This document shows, piece after piece, positions 34,201 to 46,700 of a DNA stretch of 64,000 nt. The stretch is from assembly GCA_003255025.1 (NCBI GenBank), contig QANY01004032.1, positions 937,166-1,001,165 of the forward strand, read 5' to 3'. Each line of letters begins with the position of its first letter. The first letter of the stretch is position 1. This stretch comes from Datisca glomerata (taxonomy: Eukaryota; Streptophyta; Magnoliopsida; Cucurbitales; Datiscaceae). Under the pieces are notes generated by a model that was not told the DNA's origin, made no database searches, and saw only the letters and a list, made by a program, of their open reading frames with translations. Position numbers and translations under genes: made by a program.

Positions 34201-37200
34201 AGTAATTGCTCGAATCCCACAGCTCATTAACTTAAACAGGTGATGCATCTTATTACTTATGAGCTAGCTTGGATATTCTCTCACTTGTCAGATTCATTTT
34301 ATTGGTCTAAGCCTTCTTGTAAATTTTGGGTCTATTTGTTCATTCTTTTTTCAAACTTTGGATCTTTGCAGAGAGGGAGCCTTCTTCTTGGTCATTGACC
34401 AATTCAACAATGAAACCCCAGATATACTCTCTGAACTCCGCTTTCATCCAAGAAGCCTTTTCCTTTACTTGAAAACAGTCATTGAGGCTCATTTGTCTGG
34501 AACAGTAAACTTTTCCTACTTAGGAGATGATAATGTGGGGTTGAAGGATATGTCAAATGAAGTGAAGGATTACTTGCAAAGGCTCTCTGATTTTCCCAAA
34601 TTTATGCGTAACAATCCGGTCAATGTGACTGATGATATTGTTGAGCTTTACTTGGAGGTAAGCACGTCTCTCCCTAGAAGTACAGGAAATGTTTGAGCTC
34701 TTTCCAAGAATTACTTTTAAATCTTACTTTTCATAAATTTTGCGATTAAGCGTTAATGCAAGTGTTCTTTTTTCTAAATTAACCCCTCCTCCATTCTGTT
34801 ACCTGGAGTTGCATTGTTGACCATGTTCCATCATTTTGATAATACTCTGATTTAATTGTGTCTAATATTTGATCAACCAGGTTCCTACTTCATAAATCTT
34901 GATTGCTTGATCGCTTGATTTGTTACTCAATTATGTTGATTTGCAAATCGATTAGCACATTCTTTTATGGTTAGCCCATTTATGTTGCCTTCTAATCTTC
35001 TAATTCCTCATCTTGTGTTTCACATTTGCTTTTACAGCTATTATGTCAGTACGAACGCGAATCAGTTCTCAAATTCCTGGAGACTTTTGATAGCTATCGT
35101 GTGGAGCACTGTTTACGCCTATGCCAACAATATGGGGTTGTTGATGCTACAGCATTCTTATTAGAAAGAGTTGGTGATGTTGGGAATGCTCTGTTGCTAA
35201 CGCTTTCCAGCCTCAATGAGAAATTCACTAACCTTGATACTGCTATTGGGAGCTTAGTTTCCAAGGTTTCCTTAAATGGTTCTGCTGTCGCTGAGCATTT
35301 CAGCTCCGCATTGCAATTGGTAGAGGTCTGCAAGCATGACATTCTAATTGGAAAATGCTAAGGCTTTTTATTTGTATGTGGGCTTTCGGAAACTTCATGT
35401 TATGCTTATCTTTGTGGTTCAGGTGAATGATGTAGAGAATGTATTGCAAGCCTGTATCATATTGTGCCAGCGGAACACTCCTCGTTTGAATCCTGAGGAG
35501 TCAGAGACACTTTGGTTCAGATTACTCGACTCGTGAGTACAATTTTTTTTAATTTTCTTTCTGGCCTATGATTTCTTCATTTTATGATTGTGTGGTTGTT
35601 ATGTTGTCTTCCAGTATACAGTATTGGCATACCAAGTTCTTGATGCTTTATGATGGCTGTCATATATGTTATGTATGTTGTGATAAGTTGTGGAGGAAAG
35701 TGATAATATAATCTAGTGAAGAATAACTTTCTTGGTGATGCATTTTCCTATCGAACTAAGAAGTTTTTTCCTCGTCATTATTGTCATTATTGTCATTATT
35801 TGTAGCGATAAAGTTGATTGTATTATGCCAAAAATCCAAAGAAGGGGACTAATAGCTTTAAGAGCTTATCTCTATGTGTAAAGCTAGCAAGGAGTCCAAC
35901 CAGGTTATTTCATAAACAAAACCCAAGAGGAAACAAACCGTGCCAAACTAATAAAAGCCTTTACGCTTGAGAACGTCCAGAGTAAGTTTTCAACATCCGA
36001 ACATGGCTCTATCTCCTTCGAGATGCGTGTTGTGTGGTAAAAATGGAGAGAGTCTGGACCATCTCTTTATACATTGCTCTGTTGCGCATGTTCTCTGGTC
36101 TAAATGGAGATATGAACTTAGTTTCAGTTGGGTTCCCCAGGAGCACGTGGAGAGGCTGTTAGGTGAGGTTCTTCAGCTGAAAATCCACAGGAAACTTAAA
36201 CACTCTTGTGTTTCGGCACGCTCGCAATTTTTTGACATGCTTGGTTACAGAGGAACATAATAATTTTTGAAGAAACTTCGGAGGATGTTAATATAGTTTA
36301 GAAGAAAATACGGTTTTTCACTTCTTTTTGGAGAGCCAACACTAAGACTTTTAAGGGTGTTCCTTTATTTATGCTTAGTTGTAATTGGATGGCTGCTTGT
36401 ATAGACTAACTATAACCTTTTGGTGTTCGGTTAGGAGTTCTTTTCCTCCGAACCTTTTTTGTACATGCTCTCTTTATATAAATAGAATTTAGGGAAAAAC
36501 ACTGACCACCCCTGAAGTTTGCCTAAAAGATACGGACATCCCTTTAGTTTCAAAAAAGACACATAAGTACAATCTGTTATAATGTTGTTAATTTTTAAGT
36601 GAACTGACTAAAATATCCCTAAGTTTTTATCTTGCCTGAGACCCTTACCCGACCCACCCTTACCCGAATTATTTTACCCGAAAGCAACAACCCGTATCAA
36701 ACCCACGAACCTTAACTTTTCCCAAAATCAAATCGAAGGATCCCCCAAAATCGATCTCCCCCAAAATCCCACAAACCCTAAAGCTTTCCCGAGCCAAAAA
36801 TTTCAGTCATCAAAGGAAGAGGATCGAAAGCAAAGGAAGAGAGGGTCTCGGGTGAGGTATTTTCCGCTTATTTTCCAGTCGCTGCTCGAAGGATTTTTTT
36901 AATTTTTTTTCTCCTTCTTCCCTCGATTTACTGCATTCTTTGTTCTGCCCAAACGATTTTGTGGGTGTTCCTGCATTTGAAGGAGACAGATTAAGAGAAT
37001 ATATTGACCGAACTCTTTGTTATGCTTTGTTTTCCTGGTTATGCTCTGTTTTAGGGTCCGATATTTCTCTCTGTTCCATATTTCTCTCTATTTCCGATAG
37101 TAGTAGTCTTAATGCATTGTATTAGTTAGCAAATTACCTTTGCAAGTTCTGTAGGAAGAATACAAAGAAAGGAGAAAACCAATTGTTAGCAAAATACCAC

Positions 37201-40200
37201 TTCTAAATTTCATTCACTGTAATAGAACCAAAATTCACCCAGTTTCATTTTCATTTTCTTTTCCAATTTCACCAACAATTTCATTCACTGTAATAGAACC
37301 AATTTCACCCAGTTTCATTTTAAATTTCATTCACTGTGATGGATCCCTGTTTCATTTTCTTTTCCAATTTCACCAACAATTCCAGATGCGCAGAAAAATT
37401 GCAGCAGAAACCTAACCTTACCCTAATCGAGAACTGGGAATCTTCGCGGTGGTGTTTCGATGGTGCTTCGCGGGGGTGCTTTGCGGTGGTGCTTCGCCGA
37501 ACAGTCTCCTTCTTCCTCCTTCCTCCTTCCTCCTTCGCGCGGGTGGTCTCTTTCTTCCTCATGAGAATCTTTTCTCTAAACAACTGCATCGAGAGAGTCA
37601 GACCCCAAATGGATAGAATAAAGCCTGCTTAAAAAGTCACCCAACATATGTACCTCCCACTCATTGAATGCCCTTCTAAAGATAGGAGTCCACACATCAC
37701 TTCCACTACTTCTGTCCGGATAGTTAGACAATCTAGCCTCTTTGCTCACCGCAAAGTTGAAGAAACTGGAATATGCTCCAGTCAGGGAAATGCTCCCACA
37801 CCACGGTCAACCCAAAAATTCACCCCTTCCCCATTCCCTCCTTTGAAGATGTGCTTTGAAAAGGAGTCTTACGCAAATAAATCTCCAAATGAAAGAGGCG
37901 TTTCTCTCCATGAGGTGGAAGGGAACCACGTTCCACAGTGTCCCCAGTGACAGCCACAATTACGTTCCTCCAAAAACAAGAACCCTCCTGGGAAAACCTC
38001 CACAGCCACTTCCCTGCAATAAGGCCTTTTGAGGACCTTAACTCTTCAGATGTCCAGCCTCCCAAGCTGAAGAGGGAACAAACCTTACTGCACTAAATCA
38101 AATGGAGTTCATTGCAATCCTCTGGCCATGGCTTTCTCATTTTTCTTTTCAACAGGTTAGCAGTGGAGGATGGAATAGGAAAAACTTAGTAAGTTCTGTA
38201 TTGAAGTTACAAGAAGTGATATGTTCATCGTTTCTGTGGTTATATGTTCATCATATGAATAGCTGAAAGTAGTTAGGTTAGCAGTTGGTCCGCGAAAGCC
38301 TAGTTTTAATGGAACATAAGCTTCGAATCCGATTTTCACCCCAAGTTAATCAGGTAAAACGGAACTGCTCTAAGAAAATCCTGAAGCAAAAGGATAAGGA
38401 GATGATACTGATAAGAAGATGAAATAATATCATGGTAGCCATGACAAGTGTAAAGAAAATGACTTTATGGAGATGCGTTGTGATGGCTTCAAGCTGGTTT
38501 TTATGGCTAGAACATAATAAGAGGACGTTCGATGATAAGCGTGAAGATTTTAATTCGATCTGGAGTAGAACGGTTTTCCTTGCTTCTTCACAGATTTCAA
38601 AGTCTAAACTGTTTAAGGTTGTACCTTTATTTTTTATTTTGCGCAGCTGGGATAACTTCTGTTTGTGGTATTGTTTTTTTTTGTTTTGGTTTTTGTGGAC
38701 TTCTTGTTCGGCTCACATCCTTTTGTTTGTATATTTTTTCATTAATGAATTTTCAGTTTCCAAAAAAAGATATCATGTCTTAGGTATCCATCACTTGAGA
38801 CGTGGTTTTGTTTCAGATATAATTAAACGAGGACAAAGGTAATTTAACAAATTTCAAATCTGTTCTTTTTTTCACATTTTCCAAGGATTACTCTGAATCT
38901 GCAACTTATTAGACTGGACAAAACCCTTTTTCTCTCACCAATATAATTCCAATAAATAGTTAATAATCTTAATAGAAGATCCAATTATACTTTGTCTTCC
39001 TAGTAAGAAAGATTGTTTACTGTGACTATTACCATTAAAAGTTTTTGAAATGTTGAAGAAATGGCATGCCAGGAACCTTGTGAAATACTTATAAGGTAAT
39101 GCCTTATGTCGTTTGCTAATAGGTAGTTGATGTTGTTGGTAGTCTTGCTCTGTTCTTCAATAGTTGATGAGTGAATACTCCAAGTACTTGCCTTAGTAGG
39201 TATCATCAAAACATTTATATTCAACTCTAACTGTCTTCCAATATTGCTCCAGGTTTTGTGAGCCTTTAATAGATTCATATAGTAATGTCACAGCAACTCA
39301 AATAGAGAAAAATGGACTTGTAACTGAGTCATCAGGCAAAGAGAATGATGAAGGTGCATGCATTATTAATTGGAAAATTTCAAAGTCGCACAAAGGTGCT
39401 CATATTTTGAGGAAATTGTTCTCCCGGTTCATAAAAGAGATTGTTGAGGGCATGATAGGATTTGTTCGCCTTCCAACTATCATGTCGAAACTCCTTTCTG
39501 ATAATGGCAGCCAGGAGTTTGGTGATTTTAAACTCACCATACTGGGGATGCTCGGAACATATGGCTTTGAACGGAGAATTCTGGTATATTCACATCATAA
39601 CTTCCATCATGCTTTAAACATATCATCTGGCTTGTTTAATTATATGCATATATGTGATTTTGTATGAATGAACACGTTACATGGGAATCGACACGTCCCC
39701 AGGCATAAGAACGATTTGAAATATTAAAATCATAAGCCACAATGAAATTACAACACTTAAATAGACATATCTATGTAATTTAGATGTATTTAATCGACTA
39801 GCTAGAATATACAAGCTTGAGTTAATGTGGTGGATATAAAGTAACTTTTTAGTTTTTGACAACATAATATCCTTTTATGTAAGGACAAAGTTTCTAAGAA
39901 TAAAAACAATTCCAAATTGCAAAAACACCTCCTGAATTTTGATTATTTTGCAATTACATCCCCTACACAATGAACAAGGAACACACTGGTTTTGGAGCAG
40001 CAACATACCCCCCCCCCCCAACCTTGAGATGTAGCTCGACTGGTAGACCTTAAGTTTGCTCTTGGAGATCACTAGTCACATCGCACCCAAGTCCACTGGA
40101 GGTTTACTTGATCGTTAACTTCAGGGCCCGTGTGATTAATCGGGTGCAAGCCCGGATACCCGCGTTATCCAGAAAAAAAAAACACAATTCCCCATCTCCC

Positions 40201-41908
40201 CAGCCCCCCAGAAAAAAATCTTAGTAATCGTTACTGAATTTTACTGGAAGTCTGGATCTGTAAGTGAAGGTATATACTTGTATAATTTGATAGGTATCTG
40301 TGAGTACAAATCTGTCTTCTTGGATAGTTAGCTTCGTATTTTTCGTGGTTTCAGAATATGTACACCAAGCAGTAGTGATACTGAACTATCCTGAAGTTTG
40401 ATAGTTTCACCTTCCTCCCTTCCGCCTCTCCCCTTTCTGGGCACCTTCACAAAAACTTCTGTCTAACTTAGTTTCTCTAATTGAATGATGAACTAGCTCA
40501 GTTTCTTCGACATGGGTAAATTAGTTTCAGTTTGTTTAGTCGCACTTACCTAATTGAAAATAAGCATTGGGCTCCCACAAGGTGTGTCATGTAGGCCATT
40601 TTGCAGAGTTTCTAGGTCAAAGGTGAGTCCAAGAGGGAATACTCGTGTGCTAGGCATGCTCTTTTCATGAACTTATTAGTTAGCGAGTGTGTAGGCCAGC
40701 CAAAAGAAGCCTCCCTTGGTCAGGAAGTATTTTGAGTGTTTGTATGCGATTCATATAAAGTGTTTTATTATGTAGTATTATTTTGTTGGCTCTTAGACGG
40801 TGTCCCCTCAGAGAAAGCCTGTAGATGTGTGTGCGTGTGTGTATATATATATATATGGATCATTCATCAAGCTATTATCTCTCCCCTATGTTTATTTTAC
40901 ACAATTCCATTTTCTGAATATAGTGAGTTTAAGGCCTTGGTCATAATCACAGTTTATGTGCAAACGTTTTTATATTAATTACGTACCTAGTTTAAGAAGT
41001 TCACATTGATGTTATCAATCATACCTTTTTAGTTGATTTGCATATTGTATTTAGGATACTGCCAAATCCTTGATAGAGGACGACACGTTTTACACCATGA
41101 GCTTACTCAAGAAGGGGGCTTCTCATGGGTATGCTCCTCGGAGTCTTGTGTGTTGTATATGTAATTGCCTCCTTACCAAGAGCCCGTTGAGCTCTAGAAT
41201 TCGTGTTTTTAACTGCGGTCATTCAACTCATCTTCAATGCGAAGTTCTGGAAAGTTCGGCATCAGGTGGTGACTCATCTGGATGCCCTCTTTGCATGCCA
41301 ATTAATAAATCTCAACGGCCTAGAAGTAAATCGGTTCTTGTAGAGAATGGTTTATCGAAGAAGTTTCCCCCGAGAATCCAACCAGGATCTGGCACTATGG
41401 TACAACACCCACATGAAACAGACACGTTGGAGCATCCTTATGGGCTTCAACAGATATCACGGGTATATTTTAACTTCTCTAAGTATCATCATTAACTTCT
41501 ATGCTTTTACACATTTCCATTAGAATTAATCTAAACTAGAATTGGATCATGCAGTTTGAGATCCTGACCAACTTACAGAAAGATCAGAGAGTAGTACAGA
41601 TAGAAAAAATGCCACAGTTGCGCCTCACACCACCTGCTGTTTACCATGAGAAGGTGAAAAAAGGACCTGATCTTTTAATCGGAGAAAGTAGCAAAGGGCT
41701 GGACAAAGTAGAGAAACAAAGTAAAACCAGGCAACTCCGGGAGCTGAAAGTAAAGGGATCCTCATCACTTAGATTTCCTTTGAAATCAAGTCTATTTGGT
41801 GAGTAAAATTTGTTTTTACCTACTCTGCTTTGCCATATCTGCAGTTCTAAACAATTCTTACCCATGAAAAATGATTACTTAGGCAAGGAGAGGACCAGCA
41901 GGCATTGA
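23630..41908 (+). CDS. VPS8: VPS8 homologue, CORVET complex subunit, 19 exons
   Basis: Vacuolar protein sorting-associated protein 8 is the membrane-tethering subunit that, with VPS3 and the VPS11/16/18/33 core, forms CORVET and helps Rab5-type endosomes fuse on the vacuolar route. Exons: 23630-25201, 26125-26442, 26576-26815, 26927-27047, 27486-27637, 29873-30506, 31459-31523, 31619-31720, 31827-31969, 32708-32763, 33294-33922, 34049-34239, 34372-34657, 35038-35325, 35423-35532, 39253-39583, 41055-41462, 41555-41798, 41883-41908. All introns are GT-AG, phases close, and the sum is 5916 nt (1971 residues plus stop), close to the plant family length of about 1900-2000. Domains: acidic, Ser-rich N-terminus; WD/beta-propeller (about 490-900); alpha-solenoid (about 1000-1740); RING-H2 zinc finger (1779-1826). 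No frame break seen. Likely functional. Confidence 0.93.
26125..30506 (+). CDS. VPS8: VPS8 exons 2-6: beta-propeller
   Basis: Exons 2-6 encode residues 525-1012. Exon 2 holds the WD-like blade DLLLAGYSDGHVNVWDVL. Exon 3 has a Gly/Ser-rich loop (MMGGVVGGDAGW). Exon 4 and 5 join by a split Glu codon (G|AA). Exon 6 begins MLVVLTMTGQICLFAKDG and includes RGASIYVLG and LPWKERIEVLRKAGDWMGSL, the junction from propeller to solenoid. The intron between exons 5 and 6 (27638-29872) carries a LINE remnant. Confidence 0.92.
28080..28700 (+). mobile_element. L1-like LINE 3' fragment in VPS8 intron 5
   Basis: Sense-oriented ORF2 C-terminal pieces can be read across frames: FPWRSIWKTKTPPTYAFLFW near 28270-28325, the zinc-binding RT tail near 28345-28400, and ALFWLIWREKNLRTFGG near 28515-28570. 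This is the typical end of plant L1 ORF2. It is followed by a CTTATACATATATC-like 3' end near 28740. It is broken by frameshifts. Confidence 0.7.
28740..29872. other. remainder of VPS8 intron 5
   Basis: Non-coding, AT-rich, ending in the acceptor before 29873. I see no gene or definable element in it. Confidence 0.4.
31459..35532 (+). CDS. VPS8: VPS8 exons 7-15: alpha-solenoid
   Basis: These nine exons encode residues about 1012-1636, a helical-repeat region as in other HOPS/CORVET subunits. Landmarks: LEPYVLKDMLGSLPPE (exon 7), GWLQRVEQCVLHMDISSLDFNQ (exon 8), VVRLCREHGLYGALIYLFNKGLDDF (exon 9), KDIGHLFEFIAEYVARGKAVV (exon 11), and SVLKFLETFDSYRVEHCLRLCQQYG (exon 14, a clathrin-heavy-chain-like repeat pattern). 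The 56-nt exon 10 (32708-32763) is needed to keep frame between exons 9 and 11. Confidence 0.92.
35960..36490 (+). mobile_element. LINE 3' fragment in VPS8 intron 15 (sense)
   Basis: Frame 35967-36260 contains the zinc-binding RT tail (zf-RVT type) CVLCGKNGESLDHLFIHCS followed by VLWSKW, and after a gap IFEETSEDVNIV and FWRANTKTFKGVPL near 36270-36360. The 3' end TTTATATAAATAGAA (about 36472-36488) resembles the tails of plant L1 copies. The intron is 35533-39252. Confidence 0.7.
36491..37640. other. insertion-like block with about 92-bp direct repeat in VPS8 intron 15
   Basis: The block opens GGGAAAAACACTGACCACCCCTGAAGTTTGCC, a terminal pattern (ACCCCTGAAGTTTG) often seen at non-autonomous MULE-type elements, but no inverted partner was found. 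Between 37200 and 37380 the sequence CATTCACTGTAATAGAACC with its TTTCACCAACAATTTC context is repeated two to three times. A GGTGGTGCTTCGC repeat and CTTCCTCC runs follow at 37450-37560. Confidence 0.4.
37650..38070 (-). mobile_element. LINE reverse-transcriptase fragment in VPS8 intron 15 (antisense)
   Basis: On the minus strand 38065-37820 reads KGLIAGKWLWRFSQEGSCFWRNVIV, the post-RT segment of plant L1 ORF2 (A-K-W-L-W-R-F-x-x-E). The orientation is opposite to the two sense LINE fragments in the same intron. Confidence 0.65.
38430..38800 (+). mobile_element. second LINE 3' fragment in VPS8 intron 15 (sense)
   Basis: The frame from 38432 reads WRCVVMASSWFLWLEHNKRTFDD then FNSIWSRTVFLASSQISKSKLFK, the extreme C-terminus of an L1 ORF2. 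A T-rich 3' region follows (38620-38760). It is a separate insertion from the copy at 35960-36490, because both contain the same kind of 3' end. Confidence 0.7.
39253..41908 (+). CDS. VPS8: VPS8 exons 16-19: C-terminus with RING-H2 finger
   Basis: Exon 16 joins exon 15 through a split Ser codon (TC|G) and reads FCEPLIDSY, then HILRKLFSRFIKEIVEGM and GSQEFGDFKLTILGMLGTYGF. Exon 17 carries the zinc finger: Cys 1779 and 1782, Cys 1800, His 1802 and 1805, Cys 1808, Cys 1823 and 1826, a RING-H2 pattern like that of other class C Vps proteins. Exon 18 ends SSLRFPLKSSLFG, and the 26-nt exon 19 adds KERTSRH and the stop. Without exon 19 the frame would end one codon into the intron (GTGAGTAA). Confidence 0.92.
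40008..40195 (+). mobile_element. tRNA-derived SINE in VPS8 intron 16
   Basis: The 5' part has an A-box-like TAGCTCGACTGG (about 40033-40044) with a decayed B-box region near 40070-40080. The 3' part has the GTGTGATTAATCGGGTGCAA and GCCCGGATACCCG pattern of plant SINEs and ends in an A run (40171-40180). A C10 run precedes it. Target-site duplication was not identified. Confidence 0.6.
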
Positions 41909-42059
41909 TACAATTATGTACAGACTAACACACGAAATTGCTGTGGCAATGACACAATTCTTCTAAATGATATAAATTAGGATGTCGGTGGCTGGTTCCT
42001 TTTTGTAGTCTCTTCCCCTTACCCCCCAAAATTTTCCTTGCTTTGTAATTCTTTTTCGA

Positions 42060-42065
42060 AATAAA
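42060..42065 (+). terminator. VPS8: probable poly(A) signal of VPS8
   Basis: AATAAA lies about 152 bases after the stop codon, following T-rich sequence and followed by TGTGTATG-type U/G-rich sequence, a plausible plant 3' end. Confidence 0.5.
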
Positions 42066-43710
42066 AGTTGTGTATGACTGTATATTAGGATACTGTAATT
42101 ATTCTTTACATTGATTAAGTTTTGTACATAAGGTAAAGGTAAAGGCTAATTGTAACGAAATGAGAAATAGGATTCCATGTTCCTGTGAAGTGTCGAAGAA
42201 TTTTTCTCTATCTTTTGTCAGATGAGGTTTTGTTGGAATAGTTTAATTAAGTAATGTTCAGAAGCTTGTCAAAGAGCTTACCCTCTGCTTCACATTTTGG
42301 ATTCTCATCAAGTATATATGAAATTGTTTGATATTTTTTTAAAGGTCAAAGGAAAGTGGTATAGCCTCAAAGGTGGGCTCAGGTGATATAGTGAGCGAGT
42401 GGCTCGCCTTCATTGGCTTCGTTCAAGGTTCGAGTTGCCCCACTGGCATTTGGATACAACTTTATTTTTGTACAAAAAATTGATAGGAGGAAGGGTTGAC
42501 CCTGAGTTACGGCAGGAAGTATTCGCCCATCATCCCCCAGATGAGTTAAAGCATTGGATTGAGAAATAAATTTTAAAAACTTCCGAATTTTGTACAGAAT
42601 TTTGAGATTCCATTGATGAGTGTGGATTGAAACAGAAACAGACGTGACTCTTTTTTTTTTTAAAGAATTTTAGACTATTTCTTAAAAACTTTAGAGGTGA
42701 TGTTTGAGAGATCACAACAGTTCACTATTGAGTCATTTTTTGATAGCGAAAGTTACAAATGTTAGAATCTAGAAAAGTTTAGGATTATTCAAATGTTAGA
42801 AGTCATAAATAGTTTAGGATTATGATGACTGTCATTATTTGTTCTCCCTCTGAACAAATCCAGACTATTATCTGTAAAAAGATGAGCGGAAGGTGATCAA
42901 TTCTTCTTTTTCAGTTCTCACTCTCCCCTCCCAGCTATATTACAAATGCAAAATCACGTATTCATCAATGTTCGTATCAACATATATATAAATCTACTGT
43001 TCCTAATGGAATAAGTAACAAAGTCACTTTGTCTTCCACTGTTGTTAAATCACCACTCCCAAGTCAAACTAGTGTTTGTATCTATGGAATAAAGATGAGT
43101 TGTAATTATTTAATAGTATCGAAAAATATATCTTTAAGGCGCTCTAAAACATTCATGGTATCATTATGAATATACAAACTAAAACTATATATTTATATAT
43201 TACATATATTATATGTATATATATTTATATATTACATATATTATATGTATATATATTTATATATTACATATATTATATGTATATTTGAGAAACATTAAAA
43301 TCGGAAAATTAAAATTTCATTTTTCTCTTCTTTTTTGGCCGATTTTTATACGAAATGAGTGTCAGATGATTTAGGGAGAGTTTCTCTATATTTTGAATTA
43401 AAATTATAATCCCTCATACTTCCAACAGTGTGTGATAAAAATATATAGCGTGTAAAGGTTTTAAAAATGGTATTGTGAAATAATAAATACAAGAATACCA
43501 TTAATTAAAGAAATTAGCTACAAAATTGAGTTCATGGTCGACTCCTTATTATCATGTTACATCAGTATGACAATCCAGATATGTTCTCACTAAATAAGCA
43601 AAAAAAAAAAAACAAATCAGATCTCAACCGATCTTGAAAAAAATCGGTGTTGTGCCAGTCTGACCCAAACGGATAAAGTCCGCACAACATAACCCCTCTA
43701 ATAAGAGAAT
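42066..43710. other. intergenic region between VPS8 and the UTP7 pseudogene
   Basis: No gene is seen. A SINE-like stretch lies at about 42365-42560 (GTTCAAGGTTCGAGTTGCCCC resembling a Pol III B box, with TGGCTCGCC-like sequence upstream); support is weak. An AT-rich tandem repeat is at 43185-43280. Confidence 0.4.
43185..43280. repeat. 32-bp AT-rich tandem repeat, 3 near-perfect units
   Basis: Units at 43185-43216, 43217-43248 and 43249-43280 contain TTTATATATTACATATATTA and end ATATGT. They differ only at the first unit's 5' edge. Near-identity suggests recent expansion. Confidence 0.9.
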
Positions 43711-46700
43711 CTACAAATTTGTCAATAAAAATCGGGAAAATCGTTTTGTAGCTTTTATAGGCTCAAACCGCTGCAAAAAATATGGAAGTTCAACTTCTTC
43801 ACTCATTCTCTGCTTCTTTCTACACAATCCCTTTTCTTCCTCCAAATATGGTCTCCTTGCTTTTGCAATCAACTCCTGCTTCTTTTTCATCTTCTTACTT
43901 GGCTTATTCCTTCCCTTTGTTTTCTTCTTCAGCAAAAAGCCCTTGACAGCATCAATGGCGGCTTCATTTTCGGCTTCTGTTTCCTCCTTTCTTTTCTTCT
44001 CCTCCTTCCTTAATGGCCTAACTGTACCAAGTTTTGAAGGGTTCCGACATAATTGTACCGCTTGAATGACCCGTAGCAATAACTCCATTATAGAGATCGA
44101 CTTGCATGACATTAGTAAAGCTTGAACATGAACCAATTCGGTATATGTTGACAATCGAACCTGTTGTCACATCCTGATAATGAAGCCGCCCATTTATGTT
44201 CCCAGATGCCAAAAGGAAGTGGTTTTTTAGAAACTGAAGTCTCATGATTTTTTCATGTTCCTGAAAGATAAACCAGCTATAAGCTTAGCTCTGCAGCGAT
44301 GCATCTTTAACAAGTATTTAAGAAAGGAAGTGAAAAAACGAAAAGATAGCATGCAGACCTTTAGGCAATGACGCTCTGTCCCATCGACTATAGATATAAG
44401 CATACCTGTCACTCAATTAACTAGCGGTGAGCTTCTCATTTTCATAAGATAAATAAAAAAAAATAAGCAAAACAATTTTTCGATCATCATATAACAGCAA
44501 AAAAATTCAGGAAAACCTTTACAGATGGAAGTTAGAAGGTAAATCCTGGAATAAGACGTATGTGGGAAGATTTACAAAGCAAGCAAACCAAGCAAACACG
44601 TAAAAGTAATAGTTCACGACATGAATTCATCTCATCATGTCAAAAATCCTTTTACTAGGAACACCATGGGAGAGATCTAACAGAACTGTAAACTTTAGTA
44701 AGGATAAACTAAAATATGCTGATGACCTGACGTCAAAGGTTTGAGCTCGATGACAATATCTGTAGTTGGGACTGTATTATGTTTTGGCTTTTAAATGTAA
44801 CAGAAGCAGCCATGCCAAAAAAGAAAATTAATAATAATGCCACTTCAAAATTTTATGATGCGATTAAAGTTAATAATATAGCGTAGCAACTAGAGCAAAT
44901 GATCAGTAAAACACAAAGAAAATGAAGGAAAATTAAAAACAATGGATCACATAGGTTGGATACCAGATTGAAAAGCTTTTAGCAGCCTCTGTTTTTGTTA
45001 TCAGTTTCTAACAGATAGAATGCAAGGAAAATTAAAAGTTGATTCCAAACGAAACTTACATAATACATATAACATGTTTTCACATATGCGAATGGTGATT
45101 AAGGTGTGACAAATGAATAATATATAAAATAACAAATTCGTGCTCCTAGACCATATGTTTAGAGACCAGGAGTCTATAGAGAAGCAACACAAAAGAGTCA
45201 CAATAAATTATCAAGAGAATGAAAACGAAGACCATACTTTAGCTGTGCTGCTGCAAAAAACAACTCAATGTGCAAGAAGACCACATCATGCACTGTTTCT
45301 CTGACCTGAAACAATCAACACTGACTAAATGTCAAGCTCTTATCCGGACCGGGCAGACCCTACTTTATATAGAGTACATACACATCCAAACAAACATAAT
45401 ATCATTAATTAAAGGCCATACTTGTTTGTTAAAACATACAAGAACTCGAAAGGCTAAAAAAGTTCAATCAAGTAGTTGTCAACTTAGAGTAAGTTGTGCC
45501 CCTAATGAACATAAATACTAACAATGTTCTCTTTATAATCCCAACCTTCCAAAATAAAGTTTCCCATTAGTGCTCGTCACAACTAAAAGTAACATTGAAG
45601 AGAATGCTCAACTTACAAGTGCAACCTCAAGATCAAAAAACTTGAGAAAGAAAATGCCAGGTTAATTCACAAAATTTTTTACTTCATCTCAAACTGGTTA
45701 TGATCATAAAACCACATAAAGTATCATGGGATACCTAAACCTCTTTCATTAAGTTCAAATTCTGCATGTCTGCGATGGCCAGGTGGCCCTTGCGTCCAGC
45801 AAATGCCATATACCGCCCACTTTCAGTAAAATCAATAGTGTATGGACCAAGTGCTGCAGATATGAAACACATTAATACTACAAAATTCTGTATTGTTCAT
45901 AAACAAAACTCCTGAATATGGCAGCATCAATTATTGAATAACAAAAATACATTAGTGGTTCTTGACCTTAAGGCCTGATTACTAAGAATTCTTATTTTTG
46001 AAGACTATGTCATGATTTTCTAGTACAACAACTTACGCCAGGGGAAGAAGGGGTAAACAAATTTCTGTTACTTTTCATCTTTTGTCTTGTGACTGAGAAT
46101 CCATACTGAGCAAAGTGCAAGGGATGACATTTTGAATAGTCCGCAAATTTGGAGAGTATATAGCACATTCCTCAAGTCAAAAAACAGCAAAACAACAAAC
46201 TAGCTAGATGATCATTTGCAAGAAATCAGACAATGCGCTCAACCTGGTAAAGTAATATCATATTGATTCCTTCTACTTAAGATGCCTACTTGAGAAGCAA
46301 TCGATTCCTGTTTAATCCTCCATGTCTTCTCAATGCCTTCAGCCTCCAAGTAGCCTCCTCATTTGGCATGAGCTAATAAAAAATAAGATGTTACAAATAA
46401 ATAGCATATAAGACATTTTCAACAGATGAAGACAATGGAATTAGAATATTATCAATATGATGAGTGATGACGAATCGTAAAATGTAGAACACAACATCTT
46501 CATCAATAAACATATCTATCTTCCCTTATGAAGGTAAAAATCAGTCTGGGGCATCTAGAAATAAAGCTCTATTAGGTTACGAAGACTAACAGATCATTAG
46601 GATAAGAAATTACCTTCTCAGTCTTGACAGCAGCATTTGCAGATTTTCCGTATAATTTTTCTCTAACAGCAAGTTGACCCCTAAGTTTTTTATCTTGCAA

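Noticed and set aside
37336..37632. 98-codon frame in intron 15
   Set aside because: It runs over a direct repeat and CTTCCTCC runs; no domain and a repeat origin explain it.
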